A DNA stretch of 64,000 nt from FLUQ01 sp031550605 (GCA_031550605.1 JAVBOK010000041.1:1-64000); one strand, 5' to 3'. Positions 1 through 8,963 are shown, counted from the stretch's first letter. A program made the numbers and translations. Notes: generated from the sequence alone by a model not told the origin.

Positions 1-84
1 GGGGGGCGCGGCCGGCCCCGCGCCCCCCGCGCCGCCGAAGGCGGCGTGAGTGAGCCGAAAACCACGTTTTTCGGCGAACGATCT

Positions 85-114
85 TTCACGAAATAGCTAC
101 AGCTATTTCGTGAA
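85..114. repeat. Perfect inverted repeat, 14-bp arms
   Basis: Arms TTCACGAAATAGCT and AGCTATTTCGTGAA are separated by two bases. The repeat lies just past the stop codon of the minus-strand Fe-S protein gene. No T-tract follows on either strand, so it is not a classical intrinsic terminator; it may be an mRNA-stabilising hairpin or a protein site. Confidence 0.6.
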
Positions 115-121
115 CATCACA

Positions 122-979
122 CTAGGCCGCTCCGCTTTTGCGTTTCGGCGGGATGCCGTGCCCGCAGGGCACGGCGACCTGGCATTTGCCGCAGCCGTAG
201 CGGGGCTTGTGTTTTTCGAGCGTGTCTTCAAGAAAAGGCGCGCAAAGATGATGGTCCTTGCCGCGCTCCAGAGAAATGGCCCCGGGTGGACAGTGGGGAA
301 TGCAGGCTCCGCACCGGGTGCAGTATTCGTTGTGCCCGCCGTAGGGGCGGGGGTCCGGCGCCAGCGCCATGTCGGTCACCAGGCTGATGAACCGGCCCGC
401 GACGCCTTTGGCCGTGATCAGGCCCCTGGACAGGCCGAAAGTGCCCAGCCCCGCGACGTGGGCGACATGGCGCTCCGACCAGTTGCTGCTGTACAGGGGC
501 ATATCGTAGTCCTTCACCGGTCCGGACCAGCTCCATCCCCGGCTGGTGAAGCGCGTGTCCCTGATGGGGATGACGGCCGCGCCGCCTTCCGCTTCGATCC
601 GTTCTTTCACCAGGGCGATGCATTCCAGCATCATGGCCTGCCCTTCAATGCGGGCGTGCAGCCACTCCAGGGCGGGCCAGTTCCAGCCGGCGCTGTTGGC
701 TTTGGTCACCCGGCGGGTGAAGGGAAAGAAAAACGCGATCACGCTTTTCGCCCCCGGCAGCCAGTACCCAGGCGATTCGTGATGCGGCCCGACGACCTCC
801 GGCCGCTTCAGTTCCGTAAACAGCGGATCCGAAGCCGCCGCGCAGCCCATCAGGGGCGTATCGTAAATGCGCATGCCCGCCGCTTCCGGCACCAGGGCGA
901 TCTCCGGCCCCACAACGTTGCTTGAAGACTGTTCCGTGAATTCCGTCGCCAGTCGCAGCAGATCCGTTTTGCTCAGCAT
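122..979 (-). CDS. QueG-like double [4Fe-4S] cluster protein
   Basis: A 285-residue cytoplasmic iron-sulfur protein. The C-terminus has one complete ferredoxin motif, C220-x2-C223-x2-C226-x3-C230, and a second set C246, C263, C266 and C272, as in the 4Fe-4S double-cluster domain of epoxyqueuosine-reductase-like proteins. It is shorter than true QueG, lacks its C-terminal HEAT repeats, and its N-terminal part matches the uncharacterised 'epoxyqueuosine reductase-like' group, so a redox role is likely but the substrate is unknown. The reading frame stays open to 1189. I chose the internal ATG at 979 because GAGGTG sits just upstream and the extra 70 residues are Arg-rich, unlike a protein N-terminus. 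It is divergent from the aldo/keto reductase, with a 194-bp shared promoter region. Confidence 0.8.
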   Translation of the reverse strand: MLSKTDLLRLATEFTEQSSSNVVGPEIALVPEAAGMRIYDTPLMGCAAASDPLFTELKRPEVVGPHHESPGYWLPGAKSVIAFFFPFTRRVTKANSAGWNWPALEWLHARIEGQAMMLECIALVKERIEAEGGAAVIPIRDTRFTSRGWSWSGPVKDYDMPLYSSNWSERHVAHVAGLGTFGLSRGLITAKGVAGRFISLVTDMALAPDPRPYGGHNEYCTRCGACIPHCPPGAISLERGKDHHLCAPFLEDTLEKHKPRYGCGKCQVAVPCGHGIPPKRKSGAA

Positions 980-1173
980 CACGCACCTCGGGTTTCGATG
1001 GCCCTTTCGGGAGGTTTCTGTTCCTCTGCCGCGCCACGGTATGCCGCCCCTCCCTTTGACGCAAGAGGCTTTTTCCCGTCGCAGGCGCGCCTTTCCCCTG
1101 TTCCTGCAACGTTTTTTCCGGTATAACGGCCGCAACGCGCAACGCGGACACACGCCACAACAGGAGAACGGCC

Positions 1174-2142
1174 ATGGAATACGCGCCACTGACGGGAACC
1201 GGCATTCTTGTTTCCAGGCTGTGCCTGGGCACCATGCTTTTCGGCGACCAGATGGATGAACGGGAAGCGATCCGCTGCGTGCACCATGCTCTGGATGCGG
1301 GGGTCAATTTCTTCGACACCGCCAACCGGTACGTGGGTGGCAGAAGCGAAGAAATACTGGGCAAAGCCCTGGCCGGCAGACGCGACAAGGTTTTCGTCGC
1401 CACCAAGGTCGGCAACACCGTGGCCGACGCTCCGCATGAACGGGGCAGTTCGCGGACGCATATTCTGAAGCAGGTGGAACTGTCGCTACGGCGTCTGCAA
1501 ACGGAATACATCGATCTGTATTACCTGCACACCCCGGACACGGTCACACCGCTGGAAGAAACCCTTGAGGTTCTGGACAGTCTGGTGCGTTCCGGCAAGG
1601 TCCGCTATCTGGGCACGTCCAACTTCGCGGCATGGCAGGCCTGCCGCATGCGGTACGCGGCACGGGCGGAAGGGCGCGTTGCCCCCGCGGTGGCCCAGAT
1701 GGTCTACAACCTGATCACCAGGGGCCTGGAACAGGAATTCATCCCCTTTCTCAAGGCCCACGCCATGGGCCTGGTGGTGTACAACCCCATTGCCGGGGGA
1801 TTTCTGACGGACAAATACGCGGAAAAGAAAAAGCTGGAAAATTCGCGTTTCACCCGCAACGCCATGTACGCGGACCGCTACTGGAACGACGACAACCTGG
1901 CCGCCTGGGACGCCGTCAAGGCCATTGCCGACGGCGCGGGCATCCCCATGCTGGATCTGGGCATGCGCTGGCTGTACAGCACGGGCAACGTGGATTCCAT
2001 CATCACCGGCTTTTCCAGCCTGAAGCAGCTTGAAACCAACCTCAAAACCCTGGATGCGGGAACGCTCGGCCGGGACGTCATGGCCGCCTGCGACGCTGTC
2101 TGGAAAAATCTTTCGGGAACCCGGTTCCCGTATAACCGGTAA
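1174..2142 (+). CDS. Aldo/keto reductase
   Basis: A 322-residue NAD(P)H-dependent oxidoreductase of the aldo/keto reductase superfamily. The catalytic tetrad is visible as D48, Y53, K78 and H119, within FFDTANRY, ATKVG and YLHTPD. The length is normal for the YajO/Tas-like (AKR11/12-type) branch. AGGAG at 1162-1166 sets the ATG at 1174. The gene is monocistronic, divergent from the Fe-S protein and convergent with the MFS permease. It probably reduces a small aldehyde or ketone; the sequence does not show which. Confidence 0.9.
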   Translation: MEYAPLTGTGILVSRLCLGTMLFGDQMDEREAIRCVHHALDAGVNFFDTANRYVGGRSEEILGKALAGRRDKVFVATKVGNTVADAPHERGSSRTHILKQVELSLRRLQTEYIDLYYLHTPDTVTPLEETLEVLDSLVRSGKVRYLGTSNFAAWQACRMRYAARAEGRVAPAVAQMVYNLITRGLEQEFIPFLKAHAMGLVVYNPIAGGFLTDKYAEKKKLENSRFTRNAMYADRYWNDDNLAAWDAVKAIADGAGIPMLDLGMRWLYSTGNVDSIITGFSSLKQLETNLKTLDAGTLGRDVMAACDAVWKNLSGTRFPYNR

Positions 2143-2253
2143 TGCCGCGGCGGACGGGCACTTTTGCACGATCAAGCGTCGCGTGGCCGCCGGAGCATTG
2201 GCGAAACCAAAGGCCAGGGGCCGTCGCGGCGCGCGGTTCCGCGGCAACGGATC

Positions 2254-3435
2254 TTACGGGCGGATCCGCCGCCGGCCGTGCGCCAGATAATACAGGGGAA
2301 CGCACAGGGCGGTCAGAACGGCGGCGGCGAAATACAGGCCGCGATAGCCGACGGAGGGCACAAGAAATCCCAGGGCATACGGCCCGATGCCGATGCCGAA
2401 GTCAAGGAAGATAAAATAGGTGGACGTGGCCTGGGCGAAACGGCGCCGGGGCACCAGCTTGATGGAGGAAGCCTGGGCCGTTGTCTGGAAGTTGCCGATC
2501 CCCGCGCCCAGAAGCGCCCCGACCAGCAGCAGGACGACGGAAGAAGACGCATGGCTCAAAAGCAGCAAACCGCAGGCGGCTACGGCTATCGAAGGATACA
2601 TGATGACGTTGGCGCCCCGGCGGTCGAACAGTTTTCCGGCAAAGGGCCGCAGACAGAGCGCCGTGGCCGAGTAAGCGAGGAAAAAGAAGCTGGCCGACTC
2701 CACCAGTTCCAGTTCTCGGGCGTAAAAGGAAAGAAAAGCCTGCACGTTGCCGTAGCCCACTGAAACGAACAGCACCACCCAGGAAAGGGGCACCGCCTCG
2801 TGGGCGATGTAGTCGCTCATGCGGAAGCCGGACGGTTGTTCATGCCCGGCCGGGTCGGATTCCAGCGGAGGATAGGACAGAATCAGCGCGAAGGCGAAAC
2901 TGACCACCCCCAGGCCGATGCACAGCAGGAACAGCATCTCGAAAGGCAGAAACTGCATCAGGAATATGCCAAGGAAGGGTCCCAGGGCCAGGGCCAGGAT
3001 GGTGCTCAGGCTGAAATAGTTGATGCCCGCCCCATGTTGCTGCGGCGGCACGATGTGCGCCACCAGGGTCCCCGTGACCGTGCCGATGCAGCCGATGCCG
3101 ATGCCGCTGCAAAAACGCACCACCATAAAAAAGAACAGGTTGTGCGTGACAAGATACAAAGCCAGGCTGGCAATATACACAACCAGGCCCGTGAACAGCA
3201 CTTTTTTGAACCCCGCCGTGCCGATGATCCGGCCGGTGACGAAGCGCCCGCCCAGACAGCCGATCAGAATCAGACCGGCCACAAGGCCTGCCGTGCTCGG
3301 CGAGGCGTTGAAACGTTCCAGGGCAAAGGGGCTGCAAATGACGAAGAGCAGATAATACGCAGTCATCACGCACAGATTGATCAGAAAGACCGCGACGAAA
3401 TTCTTGGTGAAAAGCACGGCAAACCCGCTGTTCAA
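2254..3435 (-). CDS. MFS permease
   Basis: A major facilitator superfamily inner-membrane transporter of about 393 residues with roughly twelve hydrophobic helices and Gly-rich helices typical of drug/metabolite exporters (for example GCLGGRFVTGRIIG near the helix 2-3 loop, followed by a duplicated second half). The frame is open to 3651, but codons upstream of 3435 give Arg/Gly-rich sequence. The first helix begins at FTKNFVAVF, so the likely start is the TTG at 3435; no good ribosome-binding site decides it, and an ATG at 3366 would cut helix 1. The substrate is unknown. It is convergent with the aldo/keto reductase. Confidence 0.82.
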   Translation of the reverse strand: MNSGFAVLFTKNFVAVFLINLCVMTAYYLLFVICSPFALERFNASPSTAGLVAGLILIGCLGGRFVTGRIIGTAGFKKVLFTGLVVYIASLALYLVTHNLFFFMVVRFCSGIGIGCIGTVTGTLVAHIVPPQQHGAGINYFSLSTILALALGPFLGIFLMQFLPFEMLFLLCIGLGVVSFAFALILSYPPLESDPAGHEQPSGFRMSDYIAHEAVPLSWVVLFVSVGYGNVQAFLSFYARELELVESASFFFLAYSATALCLRPFAGKLFDRRGANVIMYPSIAVAACGLLLLSHASSSVVLLLVGALLGAGIGNFQTTAQASSIKLVPRRRFAQATSTYFIFLDFGIGIGPYALGFLVPSVGYRGLYFAAAVLTALCVPLYYLAHGRRRIRP

Positions 3436-3790
3436 GGCCGCGTGCCGGAAAGACCCCCCCGGACGCCGCCCGTTTGTTTCCTGATCTATACGCCTTCCCC
3501 TGCCGTCTTGTCTACGCGCTCCGATTGAGGGGAACCGGGGGGAATGATTCCCCCGGACGGGGTTTGGGCGGTGGCCCAAGAACGTACCGAGGCCCGGGCC
3601 CGGCTGCCCCCCGCCCCCGCGGCGGCGCGGCCCGGCGACATCCTTCGTCATCGACGTTCAGAACGGGCAGTCCTGCGCCATTTTCGGCGAACGGATGATC
3701 CTGTGGCTGCGCCGCCGGGGCATCGGCGGCGTGGCCGTCGGGAGAGGACGAGCGGACGGGAGGCGGGGCCGGGCCCCGCCAAAATCTTTT
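3436..3790. other. Gene-less 355-bp interval with GC hairpin
   Basis: No convincing gene. Open frames here are Pro/Arg-rich and have no ribosome-binding site. A GGCGGGGCC/GGCCCCGCC hairpin at 3762-3780 is followed on the plus strand by a T-rich run (3785-3792) that overlaps the stop of the DUF1045 gene. The promoter of the MFS gene should also lie here. Confidence 0.5.
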
Positions 3791-4510
3791 TTACAGCCGG
3801 CGGACAAGGGTGAACGCGCCCCGGCCGATATCGCCGCCGTCCGGGTCCTGCCGGCACACGCAGATGCCCGCTATCCGCACGGGCTCGGACAGAACAGGCC
3901 CCAGATACCCCTTCAGCCCCGCGCACACCGCCGCCGCCTCGTCCTCGTCGCGGGCGCCCGCCGTCAGCGTGATGTGAAAACGGTATTCTTCGAAAACATG
4001 GGGATAGCCCCAGCGAACCAGCATGTCACGCTGCCGCGGAGTCAGATTTTCCGGGTTGCGGCGCGCGATTTCCGTTGCGGACAAAGGCGCGCGGAACGCG
4101 TCAAAGTATCTTGCCGCGTCGGCGGCCAGGGCGTTCAGGCGGTGCAGGGCCTGCCGTTCCGCCGGGCTTTCGGCGGCCGGAAGCAGCGTAAAAAAAGACC
4201 TGACGCGGCCGAGGACAAGCCGGTGCAGCAATACGGGCGGCCGGCCCAGAACGAAACGCGCGGCCGCGTCGAGCAGATCCTGTTCCGCCACGCCCTCTTT
4301 CAGGAAAAACGGCGCTTTCAGGGTGGCGTGCAGGCCGTACCGCGCCGCTTCGGCGGTCAGGGCGGCCAGCCGTTCCGGCGCGATCCCCGGCAGAAGAGGC
4401 CGGTCCGCGCTTTCGCCCGTTTCGCTGTTCCGGCCCAGCAGGGCCGAGCCGCGCGCGGCCAAAGCGGTTCCGGGGTCCGGAACGTAATAGATCGCATACC
4501 GCAAGGCCAC
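3791..4510 (-). CDS. DUF1045 protein (2H phosphoesterase-like)
   Basis: A 239-residue member of the DUF1045 family, annotated elsewhere as 'putative phosphonate metabolism protein'. Two H-x-T motifs are visible, GLHATLKAPF and RFHITLTAG, the hallmark of 2H phosphoesterase folds that act on cyclic nucleotides or sugar phosphates. The frame runs up to 4636. I prefer the GTG at 4510, giving MRYAIYY-like family N-terminal sequence, because GGAGGGGGA lies just upstream. No phosphonate C-P lyase gene is in the window, so the usual context is missing. It is divergent from the cupin gene. Confidence 0.75.
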   Translation of the reverse strand: MALRYAIYYVPDPGTALAARGSALLGRNSETGESADRPLLPGIAPERLAALTAEAARYGLHATLKAPFFLKEGVAEQDLLDAAARFVLGRPPVLLHRLVLGRVRSFFTLLPAAESPAERQALHRLNALAADAARYFDAFRAPLSATEIARRNPENLTPRQRDMLVRWGYPHVFEEYRFHITLTAGARDEDEAAAVCAGLKGYLGPVLSEPVRIAGICVCRQDPDGGDIGRGAFTLVRRL

Positions 4511-4716
4511 GGTCTTTCCCCCTCCCGCGGGCCGCCGGGCGCGGCAACGCTTCGCGGAAAGCGTCCGCGTCGCGCGCCGCACGGCATCCACCCTGTACCC
4601 TATGCCATAGATGCTGATCCGACGCGCCTCTGTCAAGAGACCCCGGTTTACACCGGACTTCGGATGGATTACCGTGCCACCGGCACATGACGCTTTGACG
4701 CACAGGAGAATGAGCC

Positions 4717-5109
4717 ATGAAGGTTTTTGAACGCGACGACATCCGCAAGGAGTACCTGCCGGGCCGGGTCATCCAGAAGGCCGTGGGCCTGGATTCCGCA
4801 TCCGCCAGCGAAAAGATGACGGTCTGCTTCGCGCGCTACGCGGCGGAAAGCGGCCCCATGGAGCCGCACCAGCACGCCGAAGAGACGGTGTACATCATCG
4901 ACGCGCGCGACGGCTGGATCCGCCGCGGCCCGTCCGGGGACGATCTGCCGGAAAAAGTGCTGCTGCGGGCCGGAACCACCCTGCACTTCGACGAGTTGGA
5001 ATGGCACGTCTTTGAATTCGGAGAGGGTGGCTTTATCGACGCCCTGTGTATTTACGGACAAGTGGACAACATCCGGCCGGAGCAGATTCTGGCCCGGAAA
5101 AACGCGTAA
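4717..5109 (+). CDS. Small cupin-domain protein
   Basis: A 130-residue single-domain cupin. The metal-binding first motif is visible as EPHQHAEETVYI, with His, His and Glu ligands, and the second half has the expected His in LEWHVFEF. Small cupins are isomerases, dioxygenases or metabolite-binding proteins; the substrate is not evident. AGGAG at 4702-4706 precedes the ATG. The gene is monocistronic and ends in a strong bidirectional hairpin shared with the convergent DapA-family gene. Confidence 0.8.
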   Translation: MKVFERDDIRKEYLPGRVIQKAVGLDSASASEKMTVCFARYAAESGPMEPHQHAEETVYIIDARDGWIRRGPSGDDLPEKVLLRAGTTLHFDELEWHVFEFGEGGFIDALCIYGQVDNIRPEQILARKNA

Positions 5110-5222
5110 ACGCCGGCCTTCGCGCCGCCGGAACCGGCCGGATGCCGGGCGGCGGCAATACCGCGCATCCGGCCGCGCCGCTCTTTGCGGAAACGGCGCG
5201 GCTGCCGGCAAAGTCCTCACGC

Positions 5223-5263
5223 GCGACATCCCGAAAACGGCCGGGCCGTTTTCGGGATGTCGC
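5223..5263. terminator. Bidirectional hairpin, 20-bp perfect arms
   Basis: Arms 5223-5242 and 5244-5263 are perfect reverse complements with a single-base spacer. They lie between the convergent cupin and DapA-family genes. Each side is followed by only a short T stretch, but the position and stability fit a shared terminator. Confidence 0.7.
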
Positions 5264-5293
5264 TTTCACAAACAGGGTCGGCTACGGAAAAAT

Positions 5294-6175
5294 CTATTCC
5301 GTGTATCCGGCAAACGCGGCTTTCAACGCGTCGTCGATTTTGGGATCCATGCCGCTGGCTGGTTCGCGGGCCGGCCCCACAGCGTGCCCCAGCAGGGTCA
5401 GAGCGCGCTTCACCACGGAATTGGGATTGCCCAGCGCCATGACGTCGCGGAAAGGACGAATGGTCTTTTGCGCCTTGTTGGCCGCTTCAAAATCGCCCTT
5501 CTTCCAGTACTCGTAAATGCTGCACATCAGTTTGGGGAACACGTTGGCCCACCCGGCGATGGCCCCCGTGCCGCCGGCCTGCAGGGTCCAGAGGATGAAG
5601 GAATCATTGCCCGCCAGCACGCTCAGGCGGCCGCCGGTATCTTCGATGTACCGCAGGGTGTTGTCGTAGTTGCCGCTGGAATCCTTGACCCCCATGATAT
5701 TCGGGCATTCGGCGGCCAGTTTCCTCACCGTCGCGTAGGCGATGTTGTTCCCGGTCCGGGCGGGAATGTTATAGAGCACGATGGGCAGCGGCACGCTTTT
5801 GGCCACCGCGCTGTAATGGCGGTAAATGTCATCCTGGGACACGCCCACGAAATAGGGCGAAATCACGGACAGCGCATCCGCCCCCAAATCGCGGGCTTTC
5901 CGCGACAAGGCAACGGTCTCTCTGGTGGTGATGCAGCCGGTGCCGGCATACACGGGCACCCGGCCCTTCACCGCATCCACGGTGACCTTGATCACCCGCA
6001 GTTTTTCCTCTTCCGTCATGGTGTAGAATTCGCCGTTGGTGCCCAGGGCGAAAATGCCGGAAACGCCGCCCGCGATCAGACGGTCGATTTCAATGCGCAG
6101 TTGCGGTTCGTTGATGGATTCGTCCTCGGCCATGGGGGTTATGATGGGTACGATGACACCTTGCGGTATGAACAT
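5294..6175 (-). CDS. DapA-family aldolase/lyase
   Basis: A 293-residue TIM-barrel class I aldolase of the dihydrodipicolinate synthase/N-acetylneuraminate lyase family. The Schiff-base lysine is K164 (MGVKDSSG), the proton-relay tyrosine is Y135 (YNIPARTG) and the pyruvate-binding GTNGE loop is at 45-49. The family condenses or cleaves pyruvate-containing acids. True DapA is usually biosynthetic. This copy is the last gene of an ABC-transporter operon below the dtnK-pdxA2 module, so a catabolic 2-keto-3-deoxy-acid aldolase role is at least as likely. GGAGG sits 7 bases before the ATG. Confidence 0.85.
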   Translation of the reverse strand: MFIPQGVIVPIITPMAEDESINEPQLRIEIDRLIAGGVSGIFALGTNGEFYTMTEEEKLRVIKVTVDAVKGRVPVYAGTGCITTRETVALSRKARDLGADALSVISPYFVGVSQDDIYRHYSAVAKSVPLPIVLYNIPARTGNNIAYATVRKLAAECPNIMGVKDSSGNYDNTLRYIEDTGGRLSVLAGNDSFILWTLQAGGTGAIAGWANVFPKLMCSIYEYWKKGDFEAANKAQKTIRPFRDVMALGNPNSVVKRALTLLGHAVGPAREPASGMDPKIDDALKAAFAGYTE

Positions 6176-6245
6176 GTCGGCTTCCTCCGCGCGGTTTGTG
6201 CGGTTGTTTTTCGTGCAGCCTGCGGCTGCGGCTTCCGCCGTGTTG

Positions 6246-6842
6246 CTATTGATTCAGGCGCATGGCCAGCAGTGCCACGGCCTGCCTGTACGTCTCGTCG
6301 TCCGGCAGATACAGCCGGAGCAGATGCCAGAACCCGCGGCGCAGCAGGATCGTGCGCATGGACGCAATGGCGTGGAAACGGTCCACCTTGTCCCATTGCA
6401 GATACCGGCTGCGGGTGCGTTCCGCGCGCACCGTCCCCACAACGGGGTACGGCCGCATGCGCAGGGTCAGCCATTCTCCGCGTCCGTCGCCGCCCCTGCT
6501 GCCTTCGTGATAAATGCCCCCGGCATCCATGCGGTAAACGGAATAGTACCGGTTGCCGAAAAAAATGCTGACCAGTGCGACAAACCCCGCCATGACCCCG
6601 ACCAGGATCATGGCGCCGATGGAAAGGGACGCGGCGGCTTCGGCCGCGGTCAGCCTTCCTTCCATGACCCAGGCGCCGGTGCACAGCGTCAGCACGGCGA
6701 TGGCCGCCCCGACAAAGGCGAACTGAAACAGCTCCATCAGGATGAAGGGGTTGGTCCACAGGGGAACCGTCACTTCCCAGCGCAAGGCCCCCTTGTCTTC
6801 TTCCCTGGGACCGAGCAGGTCGGCGAGCGTTTTTTTCGTCAT
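6246..6842 (-). CDS. Two-TM membrane protein in ABC operon
   Basis: A 198-residue protein of unrecognised family. A short hydrophilic N-terminus is followed by two hydrophobic helices (about residues 37-60 and 72-96). A soluble C-terminal half of alternating basic and hydrophobic segments resembles a bacterial PH-like domain (residues about 100-175); that resemblance is only by eye. The frame is open to 7145, but ATG 6842 has AGGAG just upstream, unusually close (2 bases). It lies between the ABC ATPase and the DapA-family gene in the same direction, so it is probably cotranscribed; dipeptide ABC systems do not normally contain such a gene. Confidence 0.65.
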   Translation of the reverse strand: MTKKTLADLLGPREEDKGALRWEVTVPLWTNPFILMELFQFAFVGAAIAVLTLCTGAWVMEGRLTAAEAAASLSIGAMILVGVMAGFVALVSIFFGNRYYSVYRMDAGGIYHEGSRGGDGRGEWLTLRMRPYPVVGTVRAERTRSRYLQWDKVDRFHAIASMRTILLRRGFWHLLRLYLPDDETYRQAVALLAMRLNQ

Positions 6843-6966
6843 ATCTCCTCTTCCGTCGTCTGATCCGATCCGGCGTTGCCGCGAAGGCCGGGTCTCCGAA
6901 ACACGCGGCATTCGCCGTTTCCAATCCAGCGACGGTTCCCCGGACTTTGCCCGCGAACGCGCCGGA

Positions 6967-7956
6967 TCAGGCCGAAGCCCCCTGCCGCCCGGAACCGGCG
7001 ATGGGGCCGGGATGGTAGCAGGCCAGGAAATGCCCCGGATTGACTTCCACCAACGGCGGCATGCTTTTAAGGCAATCTTCCTGCCTGGAGGGGCAGCGGC
7101 CGTAAAAGCGGCATCCCGGCGGGGGGTTGACCGGGCTGGGCACATCCCCTTCGAGAATAATGCGGCCTTTTCGGGTCACATCCACTTTGGGGACTGGAAT
7201 GGCCGAGAGCAAAGCCTGCGTGTACGGATGCTGCGGGTTGTTGAAGATTTCCAGATGATCCGCCAGTTCGATAACCTTGCCCAGGTACATCACCGCGATG
7301 CGGTTGGAGATGTGCCGGACCACGCTGAGGTCGTGGGTGATGAACAGATAGGTATACTGAAATTCCTCCTTCAGGTCCTGCAGCAGATTGAGAATCTGGG
7401 CCTGAATGCACACGTCCAGCGCGGAAACCGGTTCGTCCAAGACCAGAAATTGGGGGTTCAGAGCCAGCGCCCGCGCGACCCCGATGCGCTGACGGCGGCC
7501 GCCGTCCAGCTCGTGCGGGTACGAGGTGCCCAGACGCTGGGCCAGGCCCACCGTGTCCATCAGCTGGCGGACCCTGGCCGCGGTTTCCGCTTCGCTTGAA
7601 AACAGCTTGTGGATGCGCAGGGGTTCCGAAATAAGCTGCTCCACGGAAAGGCGCGGATTCAGCGAGGAATACGGGTCCTGAAACACCATCTGGGCCCGCT
7701 TTCGGAACTGCCGCAATTCATTCTTGTCATATTTCAGGATGTTGTCACCGTCATTGATCACTTCGCCTTCCGTGGCTTCCAGCAGACGGATGACCACCCG
7801 GCCGAGCGTGGATTTGCCGCAGCCCGATTCGCCGACCAGGCCCAGCGTTTCCCCTTTGGCGATGCTGATGCTCACATCGTCGACCGCGTGCAGCGGCCCC
7901 TTGGCCGTGGAAAAATATTTTTTCAGATGCCGTGTTTCGAGAAAATTTTCGCTCAT
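6967..7956 (-). CDS. dppF: Dipeptide/oligopeptide-type ABC ATPase (DppF/OppF)
   Basis: A 329-residue ATPase of the peptide/nickel ABC importer family that powers the permease pair upstream. Walker A is GESGCGKST, Walker B is FLVLDEP followed by the D-loop SALDV, and the H-loop is ITHD. The signature motif reads LDGGR instead of LSGGQ. The C-terminal oligopeptide_ABC domain has the Cys-containing CRFYGRCP stretch. The ATG at 7956 overlaps the upstream dppD stop as ATGA, so the pair is translationally coupled. The open frame upstream to 8292 is shadow sequence. Confidence 0.93.
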   Translation of the reverse strand: MSENFLETRHLKKYFSTAKGPLHAVDDVSISIAKGETLGLVGESGCGKSTLGRVVIRLLEATEGEVINDGDNILKYDKNELRQFRKRAQMVFQDPYSSLNPRLSVEQLISEPLRIHKLFSSEAETAARVRQLMDTVGLAQRLGTSYPHELDGGRRQRIGVARALALNPQFLVLDEPVSALDVCIQAQILNLLQDLKEEFQYTYLFITHDLSVVRHISNRIAVMYLGKVIELADHLEIFNNPQHPYTQALLSAIPVPKVDVTRKGRIILEGDVPSPVNPPPGCRFYGRCPSRQEDCLKSMPPLVEVNPGHFLACYHPGPIAGSGRQGASA

Positions 7957-8963
7957 GACCGCACCGCCTCTTCGCCCTGCGGGCCGTTTTTCCGGACAGC
8001 CTTGTAACAGGCCACGAAATGCCCGGGACGGATTTCCGCGTATTCCGGCCCGCGTTCCTTGCACAGCGCGTCGGCATAAACGCAGCGCGGGGAGAAACAG
8101 CACCCGGAAGGCAGGTCCGTGGGATCCGGAGGCAGGCCGGGGATGGTTTCCAGCCGGGAAACGTTTCTGGTCAGGTCCGGTATGGAATTGAACAGCCCCT
8201 GGGTGTACGGGTGCAACGGCGCGGCGTACAGCGACGCCGCGGAGGCCTTCTCCACAATGCGGCCCGCGTACATGATGGCCACGGTATCGCAAATTTCCGC
8301 CACCACCCCCAGATCGTGGGTGATCAGAATCGTGGCCGTGCTGAAATGCTGCTTCAACTCGCGCATCAGCTCCAGCACCTGCGCCTGGATAGTCACGTCA
8401 AGGGCCGTGGTGGGCTCGTCCGCGATAAGCAGGCTGGGGTTGCAGGCCAGGGCGATGGCGATGACCACGCGCTGTTTCATGCCCCCGCTGAACTGGTGCG
8501 GATAATCGATCCCGCGTTCCGGCCGGATGCCCACCAGGCCCAGCATTTCCCTGGCTCTGTCCAGGGCCTCCTTGTCCGTGACCTTCTGGTGCAGGCGGAC
8601 CATTTCCGCGATCTGCTCCTGCACGGTCATGACCGGGTTCAAAGACGTCATCGGGTCCTGAAAGATCATGGCGATCCTGTCGCCCCGGATATGCCGTTTT
8701 TCCTCTTCGGACTTGGTCAGGATGTTTTCGCCTTCAAAGTATATCTCGCCGCTGGCGATGCGGCCGGGGGGACTTGCGATCAGCTGCATGATGGCCAGAG
8801 CGGTCGTGGTCTTGCCCGCGCCGGTTTCACCGACCAGCCCCAGCGCCTCGCCTTTGCCCAGGCTCAGATTCAGGCCCTCAATGGCCTTCACCAGCCCCGT
8901 ATCGGTGTCGAAATGCACACGCAAATCCCGGATGTCCAGAAGAAGCTCTTTTGGTTCGCTCAT
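7953..8963 (-). CDS. dppD: Dipeptide/oligopeptide-type ABC ATPase (DppD/OppD)
   Basis: A 336-residue ABC ATPase, partner of DppF. Walker A is GETGAGKTT, the signature is FSGGMKQRV, Walker B is LLIADEP and the switch is ITHD. The C-terminal oligopeptide_ABC domain carries CCFSPRC. The start at 8963 is set by AAGGA about seven bases upstream; the longer open frame to 9341 overlaps the permease gene. It follows dppC by 65 bp and overlaps dppF by four bases. Confidence 0.93.
   Translation of the reverse strand: MSEPKELLLDIRDLRVHFDTDTGLVKAIEGLNLSLGKGEALGLVGETGAGKTTTALAIMQLIASPPGRIASGEIYFEGENILTKSEEEKRHIRGDRIAMIFQDPMTSLNPVMTVQEQIAEMVRLHQKVTDKEALDRAREMLGLVGIRPERGIDYPHQFSGGMKQRVVIAIALACNPSLLIADEPTTALDVTIQAQVLELMRELKQHFSTATILITHDLGVVAEICDTVAIMYAGRIVEKASAASLYAAPLHPYTQGLFNSIPDLTRNVSRLETIPGLPPDPTDLPSGCCFSPRCVYADALCKERGPEYAEIRPGHFVACYKAVRKNGPQGEEAVRS

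Noticed and set aside
50..925. Long plus-strand frame opposite the Fe-S protein gene
   Set aside because: Shadow of the real gene in G+C-rich DNA; Arg/Pro/His-rich, no family motifs and no ribosome-binding site. Many similar frames oppose other genes in the window.
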